Source: UBA1783 sp964449115
GTDB taxonomy: Bacteria; Bacillota_I; Bacilli_A; Erysipelotrichales; Erysipelotrichaceae
DNA: 43,075 bases
NCBI GenBank assembly: GCA_964449115.1
Contig: CAYUXW010000012.1
Span: forward strand, 1 to 43,075
Direction: 5' to 3'
A program made the translations under genes and the position numbers. A model generated the notes under the pieces. That model saw only the letters and a list, made by a program, of their open reading frames with translations, had not been told where the DNA came from and searched no databases. This document shows positions 15,653 through 24,191 of this stretch, piece by piece (the stretch's first letter is position 1; each line of letters begins with the position of its first letter).

Positions 15653-16897
15653 TTATAAAATTACATCAATGCAATTTTTAAGTGTTGTATTCTTTAACAC
15701 TTCAATCAGTTTATCAACTTCGTTTTTAGTGTTATAGAAATAGAGGGCACATCTGACTGTTGAATCAGTTTTCAGGTGCTGCCAGAGATTCTTAGCACAG
15801 TGATTACCACTTCTTAAACATAAGCCATGCTTAGAAAGGTAAGCTGACACATCCTGACCAAACAATATTTGACCATTATCCACTACATTGAAACTGATTA
15901 TTCCAGTATCGGCTTTCTGATTATAGATAATGATATTATCTAACTTTTTCATCTCTTCAATGGCATAGTCTCTGAGCTGTTTTACATACTTGACTATATT
16001 ATCCAAACCGATTTTCTCCACATATTGAATCGCTGCTTTTAAACCCAGAGCGGCTTCAATATTTGGGGTACCAGCTTCAAACTTGTAAGGGACTTTTTTC
16101 AATAAAACATTGAAATCAATATCGAAACGAGCATTCATTCCTCCACCTGACATCAATGGGTCCATCTTTTCAAGAAGATGATATTTACCATACAGCACTC
16201 CTGATGCTGTTGGGCCACATATTTTATGGCCAGAAAAGGCTAAAAAATCACAATCCAAATCTTGAACATCAGTTTTAACATGTGGCACTGATTGAGCGCC
16301 ATCAACTACTACTATCCCACCAACCTGATGAACAGCCTTTGATATTTCCTTAATATCACTGATATGACCTAAAACATTTGTAGCATGGGCAATTGAAACA
16401 ATCTTAACCTTCTCACTCAGCATTTTTTTGACATTGTCGACAGTGATTTTGCCTGTTTCATCCAAAGGAATAAATTTAACCTTGCATCCTGTTTTTTCAG
16501 CTACACGATACCAGGGCAAAGTATTGGAAGCATGCTCTGCCAAACTGATCAGTATCTCATCATCCTCTTTCAGATACTTTAAACCATATCCAAAGGCAAT
16601 CTGATTTAAAGCGTGAGTAGTGCCAGAAGTAAATACTATTTCCCTGCTTTGGCAGTTAATAAATTCGGATACTGTTTTTCTAACTTCTTCATAGGCCTTA
16701 TCAACAATATTAGCTAGCTGATAATCACCACGATTAATATTGCTGGTGATATTCTGATAATAGTTACTGACTGCTTCTATAACACACTGTGGTTTCAAGG
16801 TTGTCGCTCCATTATCCAGGTATATTAAAGGCTTTCCTTCATTTGTTTTACCCTGTAACATAGGAAAATCTTGACGGATTTTATCAATATCAAACAT
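15653..16897 (-). CDS. sufS: Cysteine desulfurase SufS
   Basis: SufS removes sulfur from L-cysteine using pyridoxal phosphate and passes it to SufU. The 414-residue group II desulfurase shows IYLDNGATTLKP at the N-terminus, the PLP lysine in FLAFSGHKICGPTASGVLYG, ARFDIDFN/PYKFEAGTPNIEAALGL in the middle and the catalytic cysteine in RSGNHCAKNLWQH (about residue 367), followed by VRCALYFYNTKNEVD. It opens a minus-strand operon with sufU and two cysteine-hydrolase-like genes. The RBS GAAGGTGA lies upstream of the ATG. Confidence 0.95.
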   Translation of the reverse strand: MFDIDKIRQDFPMLQGKTNEGKPLIYLDNGATTLKPQCVIEAVSNYYQNITSNINRGDYQLANIVDKAYEEVRKTVSEFINCQSREIVFTSGTTHALNQIAFGYGLKYLKEDDEILISLAEHASNTLPWYRVAEKTGCKVKFIPLDETGKITVDNVKKMLSEKVKIVSIAHATNVLGHISDIKEISKAVHQVGGIVVVDGAQSVPHVKTDVQDLDCDFLAFSGHKICGPTASGVLYGKYHLLEKMDPLMSGGGMNARFDIDFNVLLKKVPYKFEAGTPNIEAALGLKAAIQYVEKIGLDNIVKYVKQLRDYAIEEMKKLDNIIIYNQKADTGIISFNVVDNGQILFGQDVSAYLSKHGLCLRSGNHCAKNLWQHLKTDSTVRCALYFYNTKNEVDKLIEVLKNTTLKNCIDVIL

Positions 16898-16933
16898 AAA
16901 GCAATCACCTTCTTTTCAATCGTCCTTAAAAAC

Positions 16934-16942
16934 ATTATATCA
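16934..16942 (-). promoter_or_regulatory. Extended -10 promoter of sufS operon
   Basis: TGATATAAT on the minus strand, about 37 bases before the sufS ATG, is an extended -10. A second TATAAT lies just upstream. The -35 is not clear. Confidence 0.55.
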
Positions 16943-16974
16943 CACTAATAATTATATCGTTAAGCAAGTATTAA

Positions 16975-17003
16975 TTGAATTAAACTTATAAATAGCATAT
17001 AAT
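16975..17003 (+). promoter_or_regulatory. Sigma-A promoter of the foldase operon
   Basis: TTGAAT (16975-16980) and TATAAT (16998-17003) are spaced by 17 bases, 26 bases before the first ATG at 17029, which has a GGGAGG ribosome site. It diverges from the sufS promoter. Confidence 0.75.
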
Positions 17004-17028
17004 AATTGAGTTACAATGGGAGGTTTAT

Positions 17029-18012
17029 ATGAAAGAATTTCTTAAACAGAACTGGTTTGTAGCTGTAATTGCGGTATTCTTTTTAGGAATATCTGTCTTT
17101 TATGCTTATGACCAGAATAAAGATAACTTACCTAATAAAACTGTAAACGGTAAAGATGTCATCTTCTCGGTTGATGATACCAACTTTACTGCTGATGAGT
17201 TATATGATGAGTTATATAAAACTTATGGTAAATCAGAATTATTTTTAAAATTCTACATGGGTGTTATTGATGCCAATGTTGAAGAAACTGATGAATTAAT
17301 GGAACAGATTAACAATGCCATTTCTCAGACAGTCAGCTACTACACCAACTATTATGGTTATGGTTTAGAGTACTTGAACCAATTAGCTAGATACTATTAT
17401 GGCTATCCAGATTTCCCAAGCTATGTAGAATATCAATTGAAAGCTGAAAAGCTTTATTCAACCTACATCTCTCAGCATGCTGAGAAGTATGTTACAGAAG
17501 AGTTTATTACTAAGCACAATCCTAGAGTTATCAGCTATTGTCTGATCAAATTTGATGATCCTAAAAATCCTACAGCTGATGAAACTGCTAGATTAAATGC
17601 GGCAATGGATGGTTGGACAAATGACTATAATGCCGAAACATTTGCAGAGTTTGCGATGAAATATTCAGAAGACCCTTCTACTGCCAGCAAAGGTGGAAAA
17701 TTAGGTTATGTTGATAATAACTCAGCACTTGTTGAAGCTTTCCTGAAGGCTGCTTTAGCTTTAGAAGAAGGACAGGTGTCTGAATGGATCTTTGATGAAA
17801 ACTATGGTTATTTCCTAATCAAGTGTGATTCAAAAAATTATGGTGACTATGCTAGTGATCCTAACTTCTTATCAACTGTCTTAACTGACAATGCCAACCT
17901 GGCTAATGAAATTGTTTGGCAGTATGCTCAAAACGCTGACATTACCTTTATGGATGAAGCAGTAAAAGATTACATCATGCAACAATTAAACGTTGTAAAG
18001 GATGGTGAATAA
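17029..18012 (+). CDS. Membrane-anchored parvulin-type peptidyl-prolyl isomerase
   Basis: The 327-residue protein has a single N-terminal hydrophobic helix (about residues 10-27) without a lipobox, so it is probably an anchored extracellular foldase. Residues 165-275 form a PpiC/rotamase domain: RVISYCLIKFDDP begins it, FAMKYSEDPSTASKGGKLGYVD is the parvulin core, and LALEEGQVSEWIFDENYGYFLIK ends it. The flanking segments are helical, as in PrsA/SurA. Such proteins help secreted proteins fold after Sec export. It is followed 2 bases later by a PrsA-like lipoprotein, so the pair is one operon. Confidence 0.85.
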   Translation: MKEFLKQNWFVAVIAVFFLGISVFYAYDQNKDNLPNKTVNGKDVIFSVDDTNFTADELYDELYKTYGKSELFLKFYMGVIDANVEETDELMEQINNAISQTVSYYTNYYGYGLEYLNQLARYYYGYPDFPSYVEYQLKAEKLYSTYISQHAEKYVTEEFITKHNPRVISYCLIKFDDPKNPTADETARLNAAMDGWTNDYNAETFAEFAMKYSEDPSTASKGGKLGYVDNNSALVEAFLKAALALEEGQVSEWIFDENYGYFLIKCDSKNYGDYASDPNFLSTVLTDNANLANEIVWQYAQNADITFMDEAVKDYIMQQLNVVKDGE

Positions 18013-18014
18013 TT

Positions 18015-18905
18015 ATGAAAAAGTTTAAATTATTAGTTATTACCCTGTTAACTGCCCTGCTATTGGCAGGTTGTGGAAACAAGACTGCCAAAGTATCAAA
18101 TGGCAGTGATGTATTGATTCAATTTGGCGACACCAAGATTACTAAAGCTGATCTATATTACAGCATGCTGGAAACTGATGCTGGCTATACTGTCATCAAT
18201 ATGGCAAACAAGATGATTGTCAATCTGGAAATTGAAACAACTGATGAATTGATAGCTGAAGCTCAAGAACAGATTGATAGCTATAAAGCAACATTGACTG
18301 ATGACTGGCAAGCATCTTTAGAAAAACTAGGTTTTGAAACCGAAGAAGAATTGTTTGAACAGATTTTAGCTTCTATTAAAGCAACTAAATTAACTTCCAA
18401 ATACCTTGATGAAAACCTGGATACCTTAATTGAAGAATATGCTCCATTGATGGCTAGAATCATTTATATCAGATATGTTGATAACGATATTGAAACAGCT
18501 AAAACAAATGCTGCTAATGCCATTGAAGAAATTAAAGCAGGTGAAGAATTCTTAAAGGTAGCTGAAAAATATTCAGCAGCTATCACTCTGGCAAATGAAT
18601 CTTTATATACCAGATATTCTGAAGTTGATTATAATGTTTTACAATTTTTATTAACGGTAACTGAACCAACACTGTCTGCACCAATTGAAAACAGCACTTC
18701 TAGTGGTATTTATATCGTTCAGATAACAAAAACAAATGTTGAACAGGTTAAAGATAACTTTATTGAATTCTTAAAATCAAGTGAAGACTTTATCGCGAAA
18801 GTAAATAATTACTATTTTACAAAACACAATTTCGCATTATATGATTTAAAAAGTTTCGAATTTGTGAAAGCGAACTATCCTTCTTATTTACCAACAGAAA
18901 AATAA
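18015..18905 (+). CDS. PrsA-like foldase lipoprotein with degenerate PPIase domain
   Basis: The 296-residue protein has a lipoprotein signal peptide (MKKFKLLVITLLTALLLAGC); the lipobox LLAG-C predicts cleavage before the cysteine. The middle matches the parvulin framework (MARIIYIRYV, then AEKYSAAI and TEPTLSAPIENSTSSGIYIVQI). However, the GGDLG-type loop and the usual acidic/His active-site positions are not visible, so isomerase activity may be lost and chaperone function retained. It is the second gene of the operon with the membrane-anchored foldase and ends at a strong terminator. Confidence 0.8.
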   Translation: MKKFKLLVITLLTALLLAGCGNKTAKVSNGSDVLIQFGDTKITKADLYYSMLETDAGYTVINMANKMIVNLEIETTDELIAEAQEQIDSYKATLTDDWQASLEKLGFETEEELFEQILASIKATKLTSKYLDENLDTLIEEYAPLMARIIYIRYVDNDIETAKTNAANAIEEIKAGEEFLKVAEKYSAAITLANESLYTRYSEVDYNVLQFLLTVTEPTLSAPIENSTSSGIYIVQITKTNVEQVKDNFIEFLKSSEDFIAKVNNYYFTKHNFALYDLKSFEFVKANYPSYLPTEK

Positions 18906-18912
18906 CACAAAA

Positions 18913-18940
18913 AAAGCCAGCTCATTATCAGGCTGGCTTT
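18913..18940. terminator. Bidirectional terminator
   Basis: AAAGCCAGC and GCTGGCTTT form a 9-bp GC-rich stem with a 10-base loop, with A-rich sequence on the left and T-rich on the right. It serves the foldase operon and the convergent acyltransferase. Confidence 0.92.
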
Positions 18941-18953
18941 TATTATGCTTTTT

Positions 18954-20009
18954 TTAAACAAATTGTTTAAGCACAGGTATCTTTTTTATTGTTATCGTTA
19001 TTATCAGTGATATTACTAACACCATAATCAAACATATCGGCACGTTTATTAAGGAAAAATTTCCTACAACCTTTGTCACTATTCTGATAACAATCGTATT
19101 AATCAAGGCATGGACAGCGTAAATACCTAAACTATGCTCAGATATTAAATCAATAATCCATTTTAACTTCGGCTTTGTCTGTAACTTTAAATCCATATTT
19201 TTAACATAGAGATAAAAGCCAATATTAAATATAACTACATTCATCGTCATATTGCCATACATTGAAACCTTCCTGTTAAAATACAAGGAAAGAATAATTG
19301 AAAAGATGATGGAAAAAATAAGAGCCATCATACCAGCCAGATAAAAAATTCTATTATTTTTAAATTCGGTATTATTTAAATACCAGCCCAAAACAAAATA
19401 AAAGACAAATCCACCAACATGGTTCATATTAGCTATAGTAAGTACATGCTGAAGATGGGCAAAAAAATCAGTAAATAATAAACCAACTTCAATTATCTGT
19501 GGTAAAACAAAACCAAAAACAAAAGACAGGATTAAATAATATTTTACATATTTGATATTCTCTTTTTTGATCCACAGCCTCAACAAAGGAAGAATTAAAT
19601 ATATACCAATCATCATATAGACAAACCATAAATGATAATGTCCTTTAATCATCATTTCAATCGTATAAATAATATCAACATCTCTTCCTTTAAATAAAGG
19701 GATTGCTACATTATATACCAGCGAATAGAATACAGACCAAAAGACAAGAAACTTCAGCATTTTAACTATGCGTCTTTTATCTTTTTCATTTGTATTATTA
19801 TATCCTTCATCCAAAAGTAAGGAGCCAGATATCATTAAAAAAGTTGGCACTGCAATTCGGGAAATTCCTACGAAAAAATTCCCAATAATAAAATTTAGAG
19901 AATTAAAATCTTGTTCTACATAACGTGCGTTAGTATGCAGTAAAATAACAGCCACACATGCCAGCACTCTTAAAATATCTAGGTGTTGGTAATACTTTCT
20001 GTCAGACAT
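18954..20009 (-). CDS. Acyltransferase 3 family membrane protein
   Basis: The 351-residue protein has about ten transmembrane helices. The N-terminal HLDILRVLACVAVILLHTN matches the acyltransferase-3 signature with its conserved Arg and His, and VPTFLMISGSLLL follows. It probably O-acetylates a surface polymer; the acceptor is unknown. Its start overlaps the 3' end of the MATE gene by 31 bases in a different frame, so the two are cotranscribed. A link between the two functions is not evident. Confidence 0.85.
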   Translation of the reverse strand: MSDRKYYQHLDILRVLACVAVILLHTNARYVEQDFNSLNFIIGNFFVGISRIAVPTFLMISGSLLLDEGYNNTNEKDKRRIVKMLKFLVFWSVFYSLVYNVAIPLFKGRDVDIIYTIEMMIKGHYHLWFVYMMIGIYLILPLLRLWIKKENIKYVKYYLILSFVFGFVLPQIIEVGLLFTDFFAHLQHVLTIANMNHVGGFVFYFVLGWYLNNTEFKNNRIFYLAGMMALIFSIIFSIILSLYFNRKVSMYGNMTMNVVIFNIGFYLYVKNMDLKLQTKPKLKWIIDLISEHSLGIYAVHALINTIVIRIVTKVVGNFSLINVPICLIMVLVISLIITITIKKIPVLKQFV

Positions 20010-21370
20010 TCACTATGTTCCTCATCTGTAATTGTTTCTTCATTTAAAAATTTAGCTTTTATAATCAAGTAAATAATTGAATATATCAAAGAAGTTGTTG
20101 TCCAACTTAAAGGAAAAGCAAATAGAATTGTTTTCACATTGCCTGTTTTAGAAGCATATAACATTATCCAGGCCATTCTTACAACTACCACTCCAAAAAT
20201 AGTAACTATCGTTGAATATATGGCCTTTCCTAAACCGTTGATTAAGGCAAAGAAAGTTTCCACAACCGCATAGGCTAGTAACATTGGCATTAAAAATCTA
20301 AGTATTGAAACAGCCTGCTCAACAACTTCCGGTTCATTAGTAAACATTAAAACCAGCGGGCGAACAAATATTAAAACGGTAGCACTTAGTGCAATGCTTA
20401 TTAAAGATGAAACCAGAAGTCCAGCGGGAACAGTCTTTTTAACGCGGTCATACTTTTTAGCTCCATAGTTTTGGGCAACAACATTAGTTACCGCTACTCC
20501 AAAAGAAGCCATTAAAATCCAGAATAAGTTTTCTATCTTATTGTTAATAACAAAACCAGCCACCACTGCTGAGCCTAAGCCATTAATAGCTGATTGCAGC
20601 GTTGCACTTGTTATCTGATATAAAAACGAAGTTATCGATGCTGGTATAGCTATTACCAATACTCTTTTTAATATCGACATTTCAAATTTACTGTTTTTTG
20701 AAAAGACTCCATAGTCAATGTTAACCATCCTTAATAAAAATATCGCCATCAAGCTTTGAGTTGTAATATAAGATAGTGCTACTCCAAATATACCAAGTTT
20801 AAATAAGGCAATGAAAATAAAGTCAAAGAAGATATTCATTAAGTACAAGGCAATCAATAAAATAGTTGGCCTTTTGCTTTCTCCCAACCCTCTTAACATA
20901 TTGATGATCATAAGAACTGTCATATTAGAAATAAAGCCAAAACAATAGAATCTTAAAAATTGAGTTGATAGCTCTAGATTATCAGATGGAACCTTTAATA
21001 AGATTAAGAAATTATGACAATTGAAAAAATATAAAACTGTAAAAGAAAGGGCTATTACAAAGACAAGAATCAGTGCTGTTTTAAAATTATTTCGACTTTC
21101 TTCTCTTTTTCCTTTTCCAACATCCTGTGATAGTACAACCATCGATGCAGTAACAGCTCCATTTGACATATTTACAAACATATTAATCAGATTATTGGCA
21201 GAACCACCAACAGCTGCCAGAGCTTGTGAGCCTAAAACTTTTCCAACCAGCATGCCATTTAAAATTGTATATATCTGCTGAAAAATCCCAGTGATCAAAA
21301 TAGGGTAAAGAATAAATAAAATATTTTTAATAATCGATCCTTTTGTTGCATCAATATATCGTCTGTTCAT
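19979..21370 (-). CDS. MATE family efflux transporter
   Basis: The 463-residue membrane protein has about twelve helices in two MATE repeats. The family signature GMLVGKVLGSQALAAVGG lies near residue 40 and its second-half counterpart LGSAVVAGFVINNKIENLF near residue 250. Such proteins export drugs or metabolites using Na+ or H+ gradients. The substrate is unknown. The ATG has GAGGGTG upstream. It lies downstream of tRNA-Leu and its terminator, so it probably has its own promoter, which I could not place. Confidence 0.9.
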   Translation of the reverse strand: MNRRYIDATKGSIIKNILFILYPILITGIFQQIYTILNGMLVGKVLGSQALAAVGGSANNLINMFVNMSNGAVTASMVVLSQDVGKGKREESRNNFKTALILVFVIALSFTVLYFFNCHNFLILLKVPSDNLELSTQFLRFYCFGFISNMTVLMIINMLRGLGESKRPTILLIALYLMNIFFDFIFIALFKLGIFGVALSYITTQSLMAIFLLRMVNIDYGVFSKNSKFEMSILKRVLVIAIPASITSFLYQITSATLQSAINGLGSAVVAGFVINNKIENLFWILMASFGVAVTNVVAQNYGAKKYDRVKKTVPAGLLVSSLISIALSATVLIFVRPLVLMFTNEPEVVEQAVSILRFLMPMLLAYAVVETFFALINGLGKAIYSTIVTIFGVVVVRMAWIMLYASKTGNVKTILFAFPLSWTTTSLIYSIIYLIIKAKFLNEETITDEEHSECLTESITNT

Positions 21371-21432
21371 TTCTACACCCTCTTTGCAATTAGTTATATT
21401 ATAGTACTTATGTTTAAAAGTATCTATATCTT

Positions 21433-21463
21433 AAAAAAATAAAACTAATGTTAACACACTAGT
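21433..21463 (-). terminator. Terminator of tRNA-Leu
   Basis: ACTAGTGT and ACATTAGT pair (8 bp, one G-U) around a 4-base loop on the minus strand, followed by TTTTATTTTTTT, 11 bases after the tRNA CCA end. Confidence 0.8.
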
Positions 21464-21473
21464 CATCTTAAAG

Positions 21474-21560
21474 TGGTGCCCGAGGACGGACTCGAACCGT
21501 CAAGGTATTTCTACCGGTGGATTTTGAGTCCACTGCGTCTACCAATTCCACCACTCGGGC
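21474..21560 (-). tRNA. tRNA-Leu (anticodon CAA)
   Basis: The minus strand folds as an 84-base class II tRNA plus an encoded CCA. The acceptor arms GCCCGAG/CTCGGGC pair over 7 bp. The anticodon stem GTGGA/TCCAC encloses the loop CTCAAAA with anticodon CAA (codon TTG). A long variable arm follows, and the T-arm contains GGTTCGAGTCC. The discriminator base is A, as expected for tRNA-Leu. It lies 45 bases after the MBL hydrolase gene. Confidence 0.97.
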
Positions 21561-21605
21561 AATTTGCTAATTAATATTAGCACAAATAAAAACAAAAGTA
21601 TATTA

Positions 21606-22325
21606 CTAAATATAAAAAATATCTCCATCTTTTCCAATAGTAACATTTTCCAGGTTCATCTTTTCTAATTGTTCTCTGGTATATAAGGACATATGAGTTA
21701 CAATAATTTTCCCGTTTGTTGATAATTGCCTGATTATTTCTGGCCCCATATGATCTTCACTGTTGCAAGGCAAACTGCATTCCAATACTGAAACAGCACA
21801 ATTTTCAACTAAATAATCTATTGCTTCACAATAACAGCTATCACCTGAAAAGCCAATTTTCTTATTATCTTTCTGGACAGCAAAGCCAAAACTTGGTTTT
21901 GTTTTACCGTGTTCGACTAACAAAGATTCAATATGATAGTCATCAATATTTTCATTTAAGATGTCAAATTCGACAATTGAAGTTTTGGAATCAATAAATA
22001 TCTTTTCAATATCATTTAAATCAGAATATCCAATTTCAAATAAGGCTTCCACACTGGCTTTCAACTTCTTTGGTCCATATATTATTAATCTGTTTTTCAC
22101 TTTATTAAAACTTCTTAGAAGAATGATATAGGTCAAATCAAAAAAATGATCAGCATGCAGATGCGTGATTAAAATCGTATCAATATCAAAAATATTGACC
22201 TTTTGCTTCATCAATTCTTTAATTACTCCAGTACCACAATCAACCAGAATACAATCATCAATCAGGGCACTGGCACTTGTCTGTGGAGCACTTATGGAAC
22301 CCGTTCCAATTAGTTGAAGTTTCAT
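21606..22325 (-). CDS. Metallo-beta-lactamase fold hydrolase, RNase Z-like
   Basis: The 239-residue protein has the metal-binding motif THLHADH (about residue 54), LVDCGTG before it, GFSGDSCYCEA in the middle and a late VTHMS histidine. The layout resembles RNase Z/ElaC or phosphodiesterase members of the fold. It lacks the long exosite insertion expected in true tRNA 3' endonucleases, so I do not name it rnz, even though a tRNA gene is next to it. Its start overlaps the stop of the nucleotidyltransferase by 4 bases. Confidence 0.75.
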   Translation of the reverse strand: MKLQLIGTGSISAPQTSASALIDDCILVDCGTGVIKELMKQKVNIFDIDTILITHLHADHFFDLTYIILLRSFNKVKNRLIIYGPKKLKASVEALFEIGYSDLNDIEKIFIDSKTSIVEFDILNENIDDYHIESLLVEHGKTKPSFGFAVQKDNKKIGFSGDSCYCEAIDYLVENCAVSVLECSLPCNSEDHMGPEIIRQLSTNGKIIVTHMSLYTREQLEKMNLENVTIGKDGDIFYI

Positions 22326-22936
22326 ATCTTTCCCCTTGTTTTTAAATATAAAATCCAGTCAGTTAAACTTGCAATATCAAAATCTATTAAAGCCTTTTTG
22401 TAAAGACTATAAGCTTCAGGATGACTTTCTTTCATCCATTTCAAGGCTTTTTTAGGACCTGAATACGGTTTTTCTTCCATATCGCAGAAGATTTCTAAAC
22501 TATCAACCAAAAGCCAATGGAAGCGAAAAGCACCTTCTGTATCTTTTCTTTTTACTCTTTTAAGCATTTTCAGACACCAAATAATATTCTCTTCAATCTG
22601 TTCTTTGGTTTTTAATGATTTACTTTCAACATAGTTTTTAATCTTATTTTGAAGATCTAAGCCTTTGTTTTCATGATCTAAAAAAACTTTTCCATCATAT
22701 ATCTGTTTGAATTCTTCCAGATCATAATCATCTTCAAAGTATACATCTGGATAAACAAAGACATCTAGCTGAATTCCCTCCACAAAAGAAGTATCATGAA
22801 ATCTTTCATGACTTTTTGAAATAACTAAAGAATCAAAATCACTGTCCTGATTATTACTTCCACTGGCAAAAGAACCATAGACAATAATAACAAGAGGATC
22901 ATATTTATTTTTAATATATTCAATAATACTATCCAT
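22322..22936 (-). CDS. Nucleotidyltransferase (MNT/lincosamide-resistance-like fold)
   Basis: The 204-residue protein has the pol-beta nucleotidyltransferase motif VYGSFASGSNNQDSDFDSLV (about residues 19-38), with the GS loop and a DxD pair. The C-terminal helical domain (about residues 105-200) includes FRFHWLLVDSLEIFC and YSGPKKALKWMKE, as in aminoglycoside/lincosamide nucleotidyltransferase relatives. No HEPN antitoxin-type partner is adjacent. The substrate is unknown. It is coupled to the MBL hydrolase downstream (4-base overlap) and follows a zinc-ribbon gene by 6 bases. Confidence 0.7.
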   Translation of the reverse strand: MDSIIEYIKNKYDPLVIIVYGSFASGSNNQDSDFDSLVISKSHERFHDTSFVEGIQLDVFVYPDVYFEDDYDLEEFKQIYDGKVFLDHENKGLDLQNKIKNYVESKSLKTKEQIEENIIWCLKMLKRVKRKDTEGAFRFHWLLVDSLEIFCDMEEKPYSGPKKALKWMKESHPEAYSLYKKALIDFDIASLTDWILYLKTRGKI

Positions 22937-22942
22937 TAGATT

Positions 22943-23176
22943 TTACCTTTTCAAATCTTTCCCACAATTAGGACAATGTTTCCAATCACCATTTTTTATA
23001 TAACTTCCACAATGGGGACATTTGCTGTTGGTTAGAAGAAAAAAGATGAACAGAATATAAATTGCTCCACCTAAAACCATTAGTGGTACAAAATCAATTA
23101 AAAGTCCTATGGCAAATACTGCCAAACTAACAACGAATATAACAAATCCAATATTCTTAACCTTTTTTAATTTCAT
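22943..23176 (-). CDS. Zinc-ribbon membrane protein, paralogue 1
   Basis: The 77-residue protein has two transmembrane helices (about residues 8-28 and 31-48) and then a C-terminal zinc ribbon of four cysteines: KCPHCGSY then HCPNCGKDL. It closely matches the other two 77-residue proteins at 23233 and 23932 in size, layout and the K-CPHC/HCP-CGKDL ends. The family is small and functionally unassigned. The ribbon probably faces the cytoplasm. It directly precedes the nucleotidyltransferase gene. Confidence 0.7.
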   Translation of the reverse strand: MKLKKVKNIGFVIFVVSLAVFAIGLLIDFVPLMVLGGAIYILFIFFLLTNSKCPHCGSYIKNGDWKHCPNCGKDLKR

Positions 23177-23232
23177 TTTAAACGCCTCTCAATAAAATGC
23201 TCAAATTAATGCTTCGATATTCAATTCAAAGC

Positions 23233-23466
23233 TTAACCTTCCAAATCTTTGCCACAATGGGGACAATGTTTCCAACTTGTATATCTGATGTAACCTTTAC
23301 AATGGGGACATTTGCTATAAATAAAATCTAAAACAAATGATGAACCCATAATCACAAAACCTAAATATATTAAATCAATTTTTTTAATTAATGCTCCAAT
23401 CATAACAACAGAAAAACCGCTAAACAATATCAGGAAAACAATTTTTCTTGTCTTATGCAATTTCAT
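23233..23466 (-). CDS. Zinc-ribbon membrane protein, paralogue 2
   Basis: This is the second of three 77-residue paralogues. It begins MKLHKTRKIVFLILF, has two hydrophobic helices and ends with KCPHCKGYI-RYTSW-KHCPHCGKDLEG. The four cysteines form a C-x2-C...C-x2-C ribbon. It lies 33 bases downstream of the EamA gene. No function is known. Divergence from paralogue 1 is mostly in the membrane helices, with the ribbon conserved. Confidence 0.68.
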   Translation of the reverse strand: MKLHKTRKIVFLILFSGFSVVMIGALIKKIDLIYLGFVIMGSSFVLDFIYSKCPHCKGYIRYTSWKHCPHCGKDLEG

Positions 23467-23499
23467 CTAAAAACCTCCACAAAAAACAACAATTTTAAA

Positions 23500-23913
23500 T
23501 TATAAAACCATTATCAACGTTCCGATTCCAATCAAAATAGTTCCAATTAATGATTGGATGGTAAATTTTTCTTGTAGAAATATAAATGCCAGAATCAGAG
23601 TAATTACTACACTAAGCTTGTCAATTGGTACAACTTTCGATACTTCACCAATTTGTAAAGCCCTGTAATAGAACAACCATGATGCTCCAGTTGCCAGACC
23701 TGATAAAATTAAAAACATCCAGCTTCTTCTACTAATTTCCGAAATACCTCCTTGAGCATTGGTTAGAAACACCATTGCCCAGGATAAAACTACAACTACC
23801 ACTGTTCTAATAGCCGTTGCCAGATGTGAGTTTACACCCTCTATTCCTATTTTCCCCAATATAGATGTTAAAGCAGCAAATAATGCTGATAATAATGCAT
23901 ATACCAACCACAT
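23500..23913 (-). CDS. Single-domain EamA/DMT transporter
   Basis: The 137-residue protein has four to five hydrophobic helices forming one EamA (drug/metabolite transporter) repeat, half the size of the usual ten-helix proteins. WLFYYRALQIGEVSKVVPID then LSVVITLILAFIFLQEKFT is the diagnostic C-terminal signature. It probably dimerises, as four-TM members do. The substrate is unknown. It is embedded between two zinc-ribbon membrane paralogues, with 18 bases to the upstream one. Confidence 0.85.
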   Translation of the reverse strand: MWLVYALLSALFAALTSILGKIGIEGVNSHLATAIRTVVVVVLSWAMVFLTNAQGGISEISRRSWMFLILSGLATGASWLFYYRALQIGEVSKVVPIDKLSVVITLILAFIFLQEKFTIQSLIGTILIGIGTLIMVL

Positions 23914-23931
23914 AAATATTCTCCTGGTTTT

Positions 23932-24165
23932 TTAACCCTTCAATTCCTTTCCACAATGAGGACATTTTTTCCACATTGTACTTCTAAGCAAGCCTCCACA
24001 GTGAGGACATTTGCTATGATAGATGGTATAGATTAAACCCCCAATAGAAATAGCCAGCCCTATATATGATAAAAATTCTCTATTGATTCCACTTCCTATT
24101 ACAATAGTTACATAACCAACAATAATTAATATAGCTCCAATAAATCTAGCTTTACCCAACTTCAT
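23932..24165 (-). CDS. Zinc-ribbon membrane protein, paralogue 3
   Basis: This is the third 77-residue paralogue: two hydrophobic helices (IGAILIIVGYVTIVIGSG and a second), then KCPHCGGLLRSTMWKKCPHCGKELKG with the four-cysteine ribbon. It is upstream of the EamA gene by 18 bases. Its start follows a GGAGG-type site. Together with paralogues 1 and 2 it suggests local tandem duplication followed by insertion of, or around, the transporter gene. Confidence 0.68.
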   Translation of the reverse strand: MKLGKARFIGAILIIVGYVTIVIGSGINREFLSYIGLAISIGGLIYTIYHSKCPHCGGLLRSTMWKKCPHCGKELKG

Positions 24166-24191
24166 TCTCTATTCCTCCAAAACATTTAAAT

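Noticed and set aside
21606..22325. Naming the MBL hydrolase next to tRNA-Leu as RNase Z
   Set aside because: The HxHxDH motif is present, but the exosite arm typical of tRNA 3' endonucleases is not visible, and tRNA-Leu here already encodes its CCA end.
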